NCBI GenBank assembly: GCA_029250945.1
Contig: JAQXEG010000013.1
Coordinates: 62,001 to 126,000, forward strand
Reading direction: 5' to 3'
Source: Yoonia sp.
GTDB taxonomy: Bacteria; Pseudomonadota; Alphaproteobacteria; Rhodobacterales; Rhodobacteraceae
DNA length: 64,000 nucleotides
In this document: in pieces, positions 50,085-59,471 of the stretch
Position numbering within the stretch: the stretch's first letter is position 1
Layout of the letters: every line of letters begins with the position of its first letter
Program-made: the position numbers and the translations under genes
Notes under the pieces: model-generated
Databases searched by the model: none
The model's input: only the letters and a program-made list of their open reading frames with translations
What the model was told of the DNA's origin: nothing

Positions 50085-52699
50085 AACTGATCAAGCAACC
50101 GGCGCAGGTAATCCCGTTCCACCTCTGGCCGGTCCTGCTCGGCTGACCGGCGACGGATTTCACCCAGCAATTTCTCTGCACGGCGATAGACATCTTCGCC
50201 CTGCAACAGCCCCTCATCGGTGCCAAATTGACCGGTATTGCCCAGCTCGCGGCCCAGCGGATCGCGGCGTGTCGGTTCCACACGGCCCTGTGCCTCACCG
50301 CCCTCAGAGCCTTGGCCCGGTTCCGACGAATTATTCTGCGCCAGCGCCTGATTTAGCGACCGCATCCCGTTGCGCAGGGCATCCATTGCCTCTGCTTGCT
50401 GGTCAATCGCCTCGGCAAGATCACCATCGCGTAGCGCGTCTTCGGCGCCGTCCATAGCACCCTCTGCACGCTCTAGCGCACGGCGCGCAATCTCTCCGGC
50501 CTCGCCGTCCAGATCGGGCAAACCGCCGCGTTGGCGTTGCAATTCGTCGCGCAACGCTTGTTGCCGATCCGCCAGTGATCCACCCTCGCCGCCGCTACCA
50601 CTTTCGCCCTGCTGGCCGGACGTGGCATCATCACCAACGCCTTCGGCTTGGCCCTGTTGGCCACCTTGACCGGGTTGATCCTGTTGCTGACCCTGCTGGC
50701 CTTGTTGTTGACCGGGGTCCTGACCGCTACCTTGGCTGTCCTGACCTTGCTGCTGGCCGCTTTGTTCATTGGCGCGGTCCTGCAATTCGCGGAAGGCTTC
50801 GTCCGACAGCTGCTCCTGATCTTCAAGCGTGTCGGCCAAATCCTGCATAGACTGCTGGCCAGGCGTGCGCGGGCCGCCTTCCCCGCCTTCACCTTGGGTT
50901 ATGCGCAGGTTTTCCATCATCTGGTTAAGCTGCTCCATCAGTTCGGCGGCTTCGGCCATGCGGCCTTCCTCCATCAGCTCTTGGATTCGGTCCATCAGCG
51001 CCTGAAGCTCGTCCTGCCCCAGCTCTTGCCTTTCTTGGCCATTGTCCGCCTGATCCGTGCCATCGTTCGGCTCCATCTGATCGGCCAGCATCTGCATATA
51101 GTCATTTGTGGCATCGCGCAGTTCTTGCATCAGTTCTGCAATTTCAGCGTCCGACGCCCCGTCACGCATCGCTTCAACCAGCCGTTCCTGTGCACGACGC
51201 AACCGTTCACGGGCATCGGCCAACGTGCCATCCTCAAGCTGGATCGCAAGATCCCACATCGCTTGCACCAGTTCGGTTTGCGCATCTGCATCGAGCCCAA
51301 CAATTGCAAAATTCTCTGACCGCCGGATGATCGTGCGCATCCGCAAATAGGTCGTCTCATTTGAAAACAGTCCCTCAGGCCGGTGCGACAACGCCCGCAT
51401 CACACGCGCGATTTGCGGCGCATTAGCCCGCGACCACATCAAATCGCGGCGCTGTTCAATCACCGCCTTGGCGAAAGGTTGGAAAAACCGCCGCCCCGGT
51501 AGGGTCATCTGTTCAGGTATACTATCGCCCACCTGCCCTGCCGCATCAGTCACCGACAGCGATAAGGTCACGGGCAGATTGGCCAGCGGATGTTCTGACA
51601 GGTTCTCAACCAGGAACGCCTCAAAATCGGCGCGGTCCCCGTTGAACGGCATCGGCAAATCCAGCACAAGCGGGTCCCTTGCATCAGGGTCAATCGCCAG
51701 CCCATAGCGGCGATCAACTGCCCCAAGATCAAGCGTGACCGTCGCCGTCCCCGCCTCAATCCCGTAGTCATCCATTGCGATGAACGGCTGTGACATTTTG
51801 CCCATGGCGTCCGCCTCAACCGGTCCGGTCAGGTCCACCTCTGGCGCTGTATCAGCGATGATACGAATGTCCCACGCCGCGCCATTCTCGCCCTCAATCG
51901 CGAGGGTGCCAGAGGTCGCGGCAATGAATTTCTGCTGTGCCTCGGACGCGGCGCCAAGGTCATCTGTCCGGTTCGAAATCGTCTCGGCCACGGTCAGCGC
52001 TCCAACCTCGCCATACAGGCGGAGCGTAACTTTGCTTCCTGCGGGAACGGCCAGATTTCCAGCCGGAATATCGTTGAGGTAAATCGCGGGCTTGCCGGTA
52101 TAGGACGGCGGTTCAACCCAGCCTTCCCATACGGGGCCCGTGGCCAAAACCTCGCCCCCTGTCGCCACTTCAGCCACCGACCCAACCCGCCATAGCGAGC
52201 CAAAGAAGACAGCCGTGACAAAGAACAGCAGCGCAATAAACCGCAACCCGTAAGGGTCACGATCCGCGATGCGTAAATCCGGCTCGACCGCGCGGGCACT
52301 CAGGGCCTGCGCCTCCATCTGGGCGACATGGGCGCGCCAAACGGCCTCTGACGCCGGATCACCGCGCCCAATCGCCTGCGCATCCGCCATCGCGGCAATC
52401 GGGCGCCCCGGCAGGGCGGCATCAACACGGGCTAAGGCCGCGTCACGTGTCGGTGTTCTATAACGCCGCAGGCCCCAGATTATCGCTGCGACCAAGGCCA
52501 ATGCTGCGACAACCGTTAGCCCCCAAAACACCTCAAGCGATAGGGCATCCTGCCAGCCAAACATCAATGGGGCAAGGATCAGAAACCCAACCGTCCAAAG
52601 CGGCCAGAAACAGCGCACAAGCCGTTCTGCCACCATCCCCAAAGTGGTGGCGAAAACCGGCCATTTCAAATGGCTCTGGGTGAGGTCCCAAGAGGCCAG
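50081..52699 (-). CDS. TIGR02302 / DUF4175 family membrane protein
   Basis: About 872 aa. Two N-terminal membrane spans (WPLWTVGFLILAPLMFGW and LTVVAALALVAAIIWGL) and a third near 155-175, then an extracytoplasmic region with beta-rich blocks, a long Glu/Gln/Met-rich helical section (RDATNDYMQMLADQMEP, MEEGRMAEAAELMEQL) and a low-complexity Gln/Gly stretch, ending with RDYLRRLLDQF. The start is uncertain: AAAGGAG lies 7 nt before an in-frame CTG at 52699, whereas a TTG at 52747 would overlap lysA by 32 bp. Function unknown; conserved beside lysA in this group. Confidence 0.88.
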   Translation of the reverse strand: MASWDLTQSHLKWPVFATTLGMVAERLVRCFWPLWTVGFLILAPLMFGWQDALSLEVFWGLTVVAALALVAAIIWGLRRYRTPTRDAALARVDAALPGRPIAAMADAQAIGRGDPASEAVWRAHVAQMEAQALSARAVEPDLRIADRDPYGLRFIALLFFVTAVFFGSLWRVGSVAEVATGGEVLATGPVWEGWVEPPSYTGKPAIYLNDIPAGNLAVPAGSKVTLRLYGEVGALTVAETISNRTDDLGAASEAQQKFIAATSGTLAIEGENGAAWDIRIIADTAPEVDLTGPVEADAMGKMSQPFIAMDDYGIEAGTATVTLDLGAVDRRYGLAIDPDARDPLVLDLPMPFNGDRADFEAFLVENLSEHPLANLPVTLSLSVTDAAGQVGDSIPEQMTLPGRRFFQPFAKAVIEQRRDLMWSRANAPQIARVMRALSHRPEGLFSNETTYLRMRTIIRRSENFAIVGLDADAQTELVQAMWDLAIQLEDGTLADARERLRRAQERLVEAMRDGASDAEIAELMQELRDATNDYMQMLADQMEPNDGTDQADNGQERQELGQDELQALMDRIQELMEEGRMAEAAELMEQLNQMMENLRITQGEGGEGGPRTPGQQSMQDLADTLEDQEQLSDEAFRELQDRANEQSGQQQGQDSQGSGQDPGQQQGQQGQQQDQPGQGGQQGQAEGVGDDATSGQQGESGSGGEGGSLADRQQALRDELQRQRGGLPDLDGEAGEIARRALERAEGAMDGAEDALRDGDLAEAIDQQAEAMDALRNGMRSLNQALAQNNSSEPGQGSEGGEAQGRVEPTRRDPLGRELGNTGQFGTDEGLLQGEDVYRRAEKLLGEIRRRSAEQDRPEVERDYLRRLLDQF

Positions 52700-52715
52700 C
52701 TGCCGTCTCCTTTGG

Positions 52716-53981
52716 CTACAACCATTCCGGAATGATATCGCGATCAATCATCTCTTCATAGGTAGGGCGCGCGCGGATAACTGCAAATTGATCAGCGGAA
52801 ACCAGCACCTCTGGGATCATCGGACGGGAGTTATATTCAGAACTCATCACCGCGCCATACGCCCCGGCGGAGCGGAACGCGACACAGTCACCGGCGGCCA
52901 ATTGCAGCATCTGTCGGCCCTTGGCAAAGGTATCACCGCTCTCGCAAACAGGGCCAACGACATCATATTTCGCCGGAACTGCGCCTACCTCAGGCTCAAC
53001 CAGCGGCACGATATCATGGTGCGCCTCATACATCGCCGGACGGATCAGATCGTTCATCGCCGCATCAAGGATCAAAAATTCGCGGTCTTCGCCCTCTTTG
53101 ACATAAATCACCTCGGACACGAGCAGCCCCGCGTTCCCAGACACCAATCGCCCCGGCTCAATCTCAATCTCGCAGCCCAGATGACCAACCGTGCGCTTAA
53201 TCATCGCGCCATAATCTGTGGGCAACGGCGGCGCCTCGTTTGACCGCGTATATGGAATGCCCAAACCGCCGCCCAAATCCAGACGGTCGATACTATGCCC
53301 ATCTGCGCGAAGCTCTTCCACCAGATCGGCAACCTTCAGATACGCCGCCTCAAACGGGGCCAACTCCGTCAGTTGCGACCCGATATGCACGTCAATCCCG
53401 ATCACCTTTAGCCCCGGCAAATCGGCGGCCATGCGGTACACCTCACGGGCGCGGCTAATCGGAATGCCAAACTTATTCTCGGACTTGCCCGTGGCAATTT
53501 TGGCATGGGTCTTGGCGTCAACGTCGGGGTTCACACGAATGGTGATCGGCGCCTGCACCCCAAGCTCTGTCGCCACGCGGGACAGCACGATCATCTCCGG
53601 CTCGCTCTCCACGTTGAACTGACGAATACCGCCCTCCAATGCAACGCGCATCTCGCCCGCTGTTTTGCCAACGCCGGAAAACACAATCTTGTCGCCCGCC
53701 ACACCCGCAGCACGCGCACGACGATATTCCCCTTCAGACACGACATCCATACCAGCACCCGCTTGCGCCAGAACGCGCAACACCGCCTGATTGGAAAGGG
53801 ATTTCATTGCAAAACATACCAGATGCGGCATGCCATCCAAAGCGTCATCAAGCACTTCGAAATGACGGGTCAATGTGGCGGCGGAATACACATAAAACGG
53901 GGTGCCAACAGCATCAACGATTTGTTTAAGCGGCACATCTTCCGCAAACAACTGCCCGTCACGATACAAAAAATGGTCCAT
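52716..53981 (-). CDS. lysA: Diaminopimelate decarboxylase
   Basis: 421-aa PLP enzyme (alanine-racemase fold) that converts meso-diaminopimelate to L-lysine. Seen: the PLP lysine in VCFAMKSLSNQAVLRVL, KIATGKSENKFGIP, DVHIGSQLTEL, LDLGGGLGIPYT, GRLVSGNAGLLV, and the catalytic Cys in GPVCESGDTFAKGR. ATG 53981 gives the family N-terminus MDHFLYRDGQLFAEDVP. Last step of the pathway begun by dapA at 38 kb. Confidence 0.97.
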   Translation of the reverse strand: MDHFLYRDGQLFAEDVPLKQIVDAVGTPFYVYSAATLTRHFEVLDDALDGMPHLVCFAMKSLSNQAVLRVLAQAGAGMDVVSEGEYRRARAAGVAGDKIVFSGVGKTAGEMRVALEGGIRQFNVESEPEMIVLSRVATELGVQAPITIRVNPDVDAKTHAKIATGKSENKFGIPISRAREVYRMAADLPGLKVIGIDVHIGSQLTELAPFEAAYLKVADLVEELRADGHSIDRLDLGGGLGIPYTRSNEAPPLPTDYGAMIKRTVGHLGCEIEIEPGRLVSGNAGLLVSEVIYVKEGEDREFLILDAAMNDLIRPAMYEAHHDIVPLVEPEVGAVPAKYDVVGPVCESGDTFAKGRQMLQLAAGDCVAFRSAGAYGAVMSSEYNSRPMIPEVLVSADQFAVIRARPTYEEMIDRDIIPEWL

Positions 53982-54052
53982 GCCATATCCCCCGAAAAAT
54001 CCGTTTAAACGGGACATACCAGATCGGGCAGAAACCCCAACCCTTCTTCGAA

Positions 54053-54064
54053 GCATAAATATGC
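54053..54064. repeat. Copy of GCATAAATATGC between DUF2834 gene and lysA
   Basis: GCATAAATATGCAAGCCCCG, sharing the exact 12-mer with the 7283 and 16248 copies and followed by a different GC-rich half. It lies in the 161-bp gap between the DUF2834 gene stop and the lysA start, so it would be in an mRNA if the two are cotranscribed. Confidence 0.55.
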
Positions 54065-54142
54065 AAGCCCCGCAGGGCCGACCGGCGACAACACGATCAC
54101 GCCGACCTAGCCCCTGGATAAAACGGCGCGGCAGCGCCCCGA

Positions 54143-54454
54143 TTAGGTCACGGTCCGTGCGCGCAGGAACAGGTACAGCGGCAAGCCACAACTGACCCCA
54201 ATGCAGAACGTCGCCGGAATGGCGATCAGCGCGATCCAGTTGCGACGCATGGCCACCTCAGACACGATGAACACCGTCAACGCAATCGCCGCAATCGTCA
54301 GATCCCAGACAAGGCCTGATCCTGCCGCGCTCACATGCCAGGCATCCACCATGGCCATCAGGTCATAGCCGTTGGCCTCAAACCAGCTGATGAAATAATA
54401 CATCGGATGGATGGCACCCCAGATCGCCAGCGCCAGATAGACCCAGCGGATCAT
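54143..54454 (-). CDS. DUF2834 membrane protein
   Basis: 103 aa with three hydrophobic spans (LALAIWGAIHPMYYFISW; VWDLTIAAIALTVFIVSEVAM; WIALIAIPATFCIGVSCGLPLYLFL). The WxxxxPxxYF-type N-terminus and the DLxIxAxxxxxF motif fit DUF2834. Function unknown. Start ATG overlaps the stop of the small lipoprotein gene (ATGA); upstream of lysA on the same strand. Confidence 0.88.
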   Translation of the reverse strand: MIRWVYLALAIWGAIHPMYYFISWFEANGYDLMAMVDAWHVSAAGSGLVWDLTIAAIALTVFIVSEVAMRRNWIALIAIPATFCIGVSCGLPLYLFLRARTVT

Positions 54455-54624
54455 AGGTCCACCGACACGGTCACGGGCCCGCTTGTCCCGCCCACCGATG
54501 CTGTCGGCGTAATGCCAGCAGGGCCAAGCGACAGGCCCAAATTCGCCGTGGGCCGGACCGGCGCGCCATCGGCCCCGCACCCTGCCAACACAGCCACAAT
54601 CATCATTGACGCAATCGTCTTCAT
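54451..54624 (-). CDS. Small lipoprotein, 57 aa
   Basis: Signal peptide [17 protein letters not shown] with lipobox LAGC; the mature part is only about 40 residues, rich in Gly, Pro, Thr and Val. The start overlaps the argH stop and the stop overlaps the DUF2834 start, both as ATGA, which strongly supports a real gene. Position near lysA recalls the small lipoprotein LptM upstream of dapF in enterobacteria, but no sequence similarity is evident. Confidence 0.8.
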   Translation of the reverse strand: MKTIASMMIVAVLAGCGADGAPVRPTANLGLSLGPAGITPTASVGGTSGPVTVSVDL

Positions 54625-56009
54625 GCCAAGGCACCTTTCCATTCAGCGATACGGGCGCGGACCTCAGACGGGGCCGTACCACCAAAACTTACACGCGACG
54701 CGACCGAATTCTTTACCCCCAGCACGTCAAACACATCTGCAGTGATATGTTCATGCACCGACTGCATCTCTGCCAAGGTCAAATCAGGCAGGTCGGCGGA
54801 TTTCGCCTCTGCCATCGCGACCAAAGTGCCGGTGACGTGGTGCGCATCGCGGAACGGCATGCCCAGCACGCGCACCAACCAGTCGGCCAAATCCGTGGCG
54901 GTGGAAAATCCGGTTGCCGCCGCGGCCTCTAGGCTTGGCACGTTCGCTTGCATATCCGCGACCATGCCCGACATCGCGGCAAGCGCCAGCATCAGGTTGT
55001 CAGCGGCATCAAACGTCTGTTCCTTATCCTCCTGCATGTCCTTGGAATAGGTCAGCGGCAGCCCCTTCATCACGGTCATCAGCGCAACATTAGCCCCGAA
55101 AATCCGCCCGATTTTGGCGCGAATTAGCTCGGCCGCGTCAGGATTACGCTTTTGCGGCATGATGGATGATCCGGTGGACCACTTGTCCGACATCTTGACG
55201 AACCGGAACTGCGCCGATGACCAGATCACCAGCTCTTCGGCCAGCCGCGACAGGTGCATTGCGCAAATGCTGGCAGACGCCAAAAACTCCAACGCAAAAT
55301 CGCGATCTGCCACGGCATCCAGCGAATTGGCCATCGGACGGTCAAAGCCCAACGCCTTTGCCGTCATGTGGCGATCAATCGGAAACGACGTGCCCGCCAA
55401 CGCCGCAGCGCCCAGCGGTGACGTGTTCATGCGCGCGCGTGCGTCCGCAAACCGCGATCTGTCGCGTGCAAACATTTCCACATAGGCCATCATGTGGTGG
55501 CCCCACGTCACTGGTTGCGCGACCTGTAGGTGGGTAAATCCGGGCATGACCCAATCGGCACCGGCCTCTGCCTGACCGATCAGCGCAGTCATCAGCGCCA
55601 AAAGTGCGGCATCAACCGCATCGCATTGGTCACGCACCCACAGGCGGAAATCGACAGCTACCTGATCATTGCGCGACCGGCCCGTATGCAAACGCCCCGC
55701 AGGTTCACCGATCAGATCGCGCAAACGGGCCTCCACGTTCATGTGGATGTCCTCAAGCGCTGTTGAGAACGGAAACTGGTCTGTTTCAATCTCTGACAAG
55801 ACGGTGAGCAGGCCTTCCCCAATCGCGTCCGCATCGCTATCTGAGATGATACCACACGTGGCCAACATCGCTGCGTGGGCACGCGACCCGGCAATGTCTT
55901 GGGCGGCCATACGACGGTCAAAGCCGATGGAGGCGTTAATCGCTTCCATGATGGCGTCAGGTCCGGCGGCGAAACGGCCACCCCACATCGAATTGGCGGT
56001 CTTGGTCAT
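54621..56009 (-). CDS. argH: Argininosuccinate lyase
   Basis: 462-aa fumarase/aspartase-superfamily enzyme that splits argininosuccinate into arginine and fumarate. [37 protein letters not shown], the catalytic loop [20 protein letters not shown] and [13 protein letters not shown] are present. Start ATG 56009 lies only 17 bp from the divergent tlpA-like start. First gene of argH - lipoprotein - DUF2834 (- lysA). Confidence 0.97.
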   Translation of the reverse strand: MTKTANSMWGGRFAAGPDAIMEAINASIGFDRRMAAQDIAGSRAHAAMLATCGIISDSDADAIGEGLLTVLSEIETDQFPFSTALEDIHMNVEARLRDLIGEPAGRLHTGRSRNDQVAVDFRLWVRDQCDAVDAALLALMTALIGQAEAGADWVMPGFTHLQVAQPVTWGHHMMAYVEMFARDRSRFADARARMNTSPLGAAALAGTSFPIDRHMTAKALGFDRPMANSLDAVADRDFALEFLASASICAMHLSRLAEELVIWSSAQFRFVKMSDKWSTGSSIMPQKRNPDAAELIRAKIGRIFGANVALMTVMKGLPLTYSKDMQEDKEQTFDAADNLMLALAAMSGMVADMQANVPSLEAAAATGFSTATDLADWLVRVLGMPFRDAHHVTGTLVAMAEAKSADLPDLTLAEMQSVHEHITADVFDVLGVKNSVASRVSFGGTAPSEVRARIAEWKGALA

Positions 56010-56026
56010 GTTATAAAGGTGCTTTC

Positions 56027-56578
56027 ATGCGCAAGTTAAAATCAGTTCTGCTTTATACGGCCCTTGGGCTGCTTGCAAATGCCGCTGTCGCGGATATCGC
56101 CGACCTACGGGTAGGCGACATGCGAAAGCTGACGGTGCATAGCGCCCCAATCGCCGGATCGGACGTGGCATTCATGTCCGAGGACGGCGAAGAAATGACC
56201 CTCGCCGATCTGAACGGCCAATACACATTGCTGAATTTCTGGGCCACATGGTGCGCGCCCTGCCGCAAGGAAATGCCCGATCTTGCCGCACTCCAGAACC
56301 AGTTGGGTGGGGAAGATTTCCAAGTCGTAACAGTTGCGACCGGTCGCAATCCGCGCCCCGCGATGGAGGCATTTTTTGACGAAATCGGTGTCGATAACCT
56401 GCCGCTGCATACCGATTCACGTCAGTCATTTTCGCGATCCATGGGTGTGCTTGGCCTGCCGGTTACCCTGATCATTGATCCGCAAGGCGATGAAATCGCC
56501 CGTCTGCAAGGCGACGCAGATTGGCATTCTGACAGCGCAGCAGCGATCATTCAGGCGCTGATAGGTACCCCCGAATAG
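56027..56578 (+). CDS. tlpA: TlpA-like thioredoxin-fold protein
   Basis: 183 aa with an N-terminal signal/anchor (VLLYTALGLLANAAVADIA) and a periplasmic thioredoxin domain: LNFWATWCAPCRKEMPDLA carries the W-C-A-P-C redox site, and the cis-Pro is in LGLPVTLII. TlpA/ResA-type reductases keep heme-attachment or copper-site Cys residues reduced. AAAGG precedes ATG 56027. Divergent from argH by 17 bp, a common arrangement in alphaproteobacteria. Confidence 0.92.
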   Translation: MRKLKSVLLYTALGLLANAAVADIADLRVGDMRKLTVHSAPIAGSDVAFMSEDGEEMTLADLNGQYTLLNFWATWCAPCRKEMPDLAALQNQLGGEDFQVVTVATGRNPRPAMEAFFDEIGVDNLPLHTDSRQSFSRSMGVLGLPVTLIIDPQGDEIARLQGDADWHSDSAAAIIQALIGTPE

Positions 56579-56594
56579 TTTCGCATGCGAAACA

Positions 56595-57164
56595 TTAGGC
56601 GTGACCAGCGGTCGCCGATAACAATTCAGGTGTGACGCCAAGTGTCGCCAACGCGGCTTCCCACTTGGCCCCGTTGTCGGTGCCAAAAATGATGTCATGG
56701 GACGCGTCGCAGGTCAGCCAGCCGTTCTGGGCAATCTCTGATTCCAACTGCTTCTCGCCCCAGCCGGAATAGCCGATGGCAAGCAGGGAGGTCTGCGGCC
56801 CCTTTCCCCGCGCGATGTCCTCAAGAATGTCGATGGTCGCGGTCATATTGATGTGATCGGCCACATCCAATGTGCCGCCTTCAGTGCGGTAATCATCCGT
56901 ATGCAGCACGAAACCGCGCAAGGTTTCCACCGGTCCGCCATAGTGCACATCCGCCTCGCTTATTATGCCCATCACCTCAATCTCGAGCTGTTTAAGCAGG
57001 TTCAGAAACCGGATTTTCGGGCGGGGTTTATTAACAATCAACCCCATCGCGCCTTCGTCCGAATGGGCGCAAATATAGATGACAGACCGATCAAATCGCG
57101 GGTCCCCCATGTCTGGCATCGCGATCAGCAGCTTACCGACCAAACTGGTAACTTCATACTTCAT
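56595..57164 (-). CDS. yqgE: YqgE/AlgH family protein (DUF179)
   Basis: 189-aa UPF0301 protein. LVGKLLIAMPDMGDPRFDRSVIYICAHSDEGAMGLIVNKP is the family signature, and YSGWGEKQLESEI the second. Biochemical role unknown, proposed as a regulator in some bacteria. ATG 57164 is chosen for the typical N-terminus and length. Convergent with the tlpA-like gene by 16 bp and divergent from the DsbD-alpha-like gene. Confidence 0.92.
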   Translation of the reverse strand: MKYEVTSLVGKLLIAMPDMGDPRFDRSVIYICAHSDEGAMGLIVNKPRPKIRFLNLLKQLEIEVMGIISEADVHYGGPVETLRGFVLHTDDYRTEGGTLDVADHINMTATIDILEDIARGKGPQTSLLAIGYSGWGEKQLESEIAQNGWLTCDASHDIIFGTDNGAKWEAALATLGVTPELLSATAGHA

Positions 57165-57267
57165 TAACCTATTGTGGGCGGCTGCATGGGTTGACGCAAG
57201 AACATATGTCAGTGCGCGCACAAGCATGTGACTTTCTAATGATCGCGGGTTTGCCTATGGATGGGGT

Positions 57268-58056
57268 ATGAATAAATTGACGCCCTTCGCCCTGATCATC
57301 GCTGTCAGCACCGCCCAAGCGGGTCCAATGGATCATGACACAACGCTGACCATCCTGACCGGACTGCAAACCGCAAGGGGTGGTGTGATGGCAGGTCTGC
57401 GCATTGATATGGCCGACGGTTGGAAGACCTATTGGCGCGCACCCGGTGACGCAGGTATCCCGCCACAAATTCAATGGGGTGGGTCGCGCAATGTGGAATC
57501 TGTCGTGTTTCACTGGCCCGTGCCGGAGGTGTTCAACCAAGATGGCATGCGGTCCATCGGCTATCACGACACGGTCACAATTCCCGTTGAGGTGTTCCCG
57601 AATGACGCGGGCGATATTCGCCTGTCGGGCACCATGAACATTGGCGTCTGCGATGAGATTTGCGTGCCAGTGAACCTTTCGTTCGACACCGTCCTGCCCC
57701 GCGATGCGGGCCGCAATTCCGCGATTTTGGCCGCTTTAATCAACCGCCCATCAACCGCCACAGCGGCCGCGGTGGGTGATGTGACATGCACCTTGTCGCC
57801 CATCACAGATGGCCTACAAATCACGGCAAGCATTCCTGTATCCAACGGCGGGAACGAAGATATCATTCTTGAGACATCAGATCCTTACGTTTGGGTGTCG
57901 GAGCCTAGCGTGACCTATGGCAATGGCATGATCACAGCCACGTCCGACCTGATCCATGTGGACGGTACAGGCTTTGCCATCGACAGGTCTGGCGTGCGGA
58001 TCACCGTATTGGGACAGTCGCGGGCGGTGGATATTCGGGGCTGCACAGCGCCCTAA
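57268..58056 (+). CDS. DsbD N-terminal (alpha) domain-like periplasmic protein
   Basis: 262 aa, signal peptide (MNKLTPFALIIAVSTAQA). The mature part is a DsbD-alpha/DsbC-like immunoglobulin fold: TYWRAPGDAGIPPQI, VEVFPNDA and the redox pair VCDEICVP (C-x3-C). It lacks the membrane and thioredoxin parts of DsbD, so it probably receives electrons from a CcdA- or DsbD-like partner elsewhere. It ends right at the moaB stop (convergent, no gap). Confidence 0.85.
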   Translation: MNKLTPFALIIAVSTAQAGPMDHDTTLTILTGLQTARGGVMAGLRIDMADGWKTYWRAPGDAGIPPQIQWGGSRNVESVVFHWPVPEVFNQDGMRSIGYHDTVTIPVEVFPNDAGDIRLSGTMNIGVCDEICVPVNLSFDTVLPRDAGRNSAILAALINRPSTATAAAVGDVTCTLSPITDGLQITASIPVSNGGNEDIILETSDPYVWVSEPSVTYGNGMITATSDLIHVDGTGFAIDRSGVRITVLGQSRAVDIRGCTAP

Positions 58057-58587
58057 TTATTTGCGGCGCTGGTGTTCATCCAGACGCGGCATGATTTCTA
58101 CGAAATTGCAGGGTTTGTGCCGGTAGCTGAGTTGCTTGATCAAAATCTCGTCCCACGCGTCCTTGCACGCACCCGGGCTGCCGGGCAGCGCGAACAGATA
58201 GGTCCCATTTGCCACCCCGCCCGTTGCACGCGATTGCACAGCACTTGTGCCGATCTTATTCATGCTGACGATGGTGAAAACGGTGCCGAATGCGTCGATC
58301 TCTTTTTCATAAACATCGCGGTGCGCCTCGACCGTGACATCACGTCCCGTCAGGCCGGTCCCGCCGGTTGAAATGACCACATCAACAGCGTCATCCGCGC
58401 ACCAATCGCGCAGCTGGGCTGCGATATCGACACGCTCGTCACGGATGATTTTCCGGTCCGCAAGGATATGCCCCGCCGTAGCAATCCGGTCCACCAGAAC
58501 GGTACCAGATTTGTCATCATCCATGCCGCGAGTATCGCTGACGGTCAGCACGGCGATGCGCACAGGAATAAAGTCGCGTTCGGTCAT
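58057..58587 (-). CDS. moaB: Molybdenum cofactor biosynthesis protein MoaB/Mog-like
   Basis: 176-aa MogA/MoaB-fold protein that adenylylates molybdopterin or a related step. RIAVLTVSDTRGMDDDKSGTVL, VISTGGTGLTGRDVTVEA and FALPGSPGACKDAWDEI with PHLxR-like end (PRLDEHQRRK) are typical. It begins 3 bp after the uracil-DNA glycosylase stop, in the same operon. Cytoplasmic. Confidence 0.94.
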   Translation of the reverse strand: MTERDFIPVRIAVLTVSDTRGMDDDKSGTVLVDRIATAGHILADRKIIRDERVDIAAQLRDWCADDAVDVVISTGGTGLTGRDVTVEAHRDVYEKEIDAFGTVFTIVSMNKIGTSAVQSRATGGVANGTYLFALPGSPGACKDAWDEILIKQLSYRHKPCNFVEIMPRLDEHQRRK

Positions 58588-58590
58588 GGG

Positions 58591-59370
58591 CTATCCTTTG
58601 AGCTTGGCCTGAAGCGCCAACAAATCGGCCCAAGCATCCCGCTTGGCCAATGGTGTTTGCATCAATTGCGCGGGGTGCATCATCGGCAGTGCGGGACGGC
58701 CCAGCACCTCGGCCCATTGGCCGCGCATTCGCGAAATCCCCACCTTGCCCAGCAACATCTGGCAGGCGGTGTTGCCCATCAGGACCACGATATCAGGGTT
58801 GGCAAGCGTGATGTGCCGTTCCAAAAACGGGGTCAGTATCGCCATATCGGCGGGTTTGGGCGGAACAGGCCCCGCCGACCAAGGGAAGGCCGCGGTCAGA
58901 TAGATTTGCTGCGCTGGATCATCATGGGCGACGCCCATATCAATCGCGCTGAACATCTTGTCGAACAACACACGTGCATCGCCGGCTATGGGGATGCCAG
59001 CGCGGTCCTCATCAGGTGCGGGGGCGTCACCGATGATCATGACGCGCGCCGTTGCGGCCCCTTCGGCGAACACCATTTTGCGCGCACCGCGTTTCAGATC
59101 GCAATGTTCAAACGCGGCGATCCCCGATTGCAGTGCGGCCAGATCACCCGTCGCTGCCGCCAGTTTCCCCGCCTCAGCCACGCCATCAATTCGCACCGGA
59201 ACGGGCACAGGTGGCGGGCCTTTCTGGGCCGCCTCAACCTTGGGCTTGGCAAGGGTTTCGGGCACCTCATAGCGGTTCAGCGGCGCGTCCAATATCGCCT
59301 CTGTCACGCCCATTTCGACCTGCCATTCCAGCGCAGCCCGATCGGCCCAATATGTGTCCTGAGAATCCAT
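58591..59370 (-). CDS. Family 4-like uracil-DNA glycosylase lacking most Fe-S cysteines
   Basis: 259 aa, UDG-like alpha/beta domain in the last 190 residues. Motif A reads [14 protein letters not shown] (family 4: GEAPGxxED) and the C-terminal motif MMHPAQLM is kept. The cluster Cys pairs of family 4 enzymes are reduced to one ([11 protein letters not shown]); positions expected in the NVLKCRPP and ATCRPYL segments read TAAFPWSAG and AILTPFL. It may excise uracil without a cluster or be a non-standard relative. ATG 59370 chosen over GTG 59379. Upstream of moaB. Confidence 0.85.
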   Translation of the reverse strand: MDSQDTYWADRAALEWQVEMGVTEAILDAPLNRYEVPETLAKPKVEAAQKGPPPVPVPVRIDGVAEAGKLAAATGDLAALQSGIAAFEHCDLKRGARKMVFAEGAATARVMIIGDAPAPDEDRAGIPIAGDARVLFDKMFSAIDMGVAHDDPAQQIYLTAAFPWSAGPVPPKPADMAILTPFLERHITLANPDIVVLMGNTACQMLLGKVGISRMRGQWAEVLGRPALPMMHPAQLMQTPLAKRDAWADLLALQAKLKG

Positions 59371-59471
59371 TGCCCCCACAATACCCCCAATTGCTGCGAT
59401 GTGTAAGGTCGTGCTTGCCCCCTTTGCGCCCGTTTCCTATAACCGCCCAAGGCCAACCGACAGGAGACCCG

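Noticed and set aside
50640-50760. Apparent tandem repeat region in the TIGR02302 gene
   Set aside because: It is low-complexity coding sequence for Gln/Gly residues with irregular unit length, not a CRISPR or satellite array.
52669-52747. TTG start of the TIGR02302 protein at 52747 or 52669
   Set aside because: The first lies inside lysA, and neither has the ribosome site that precedes the CTG at 52699; still possible.
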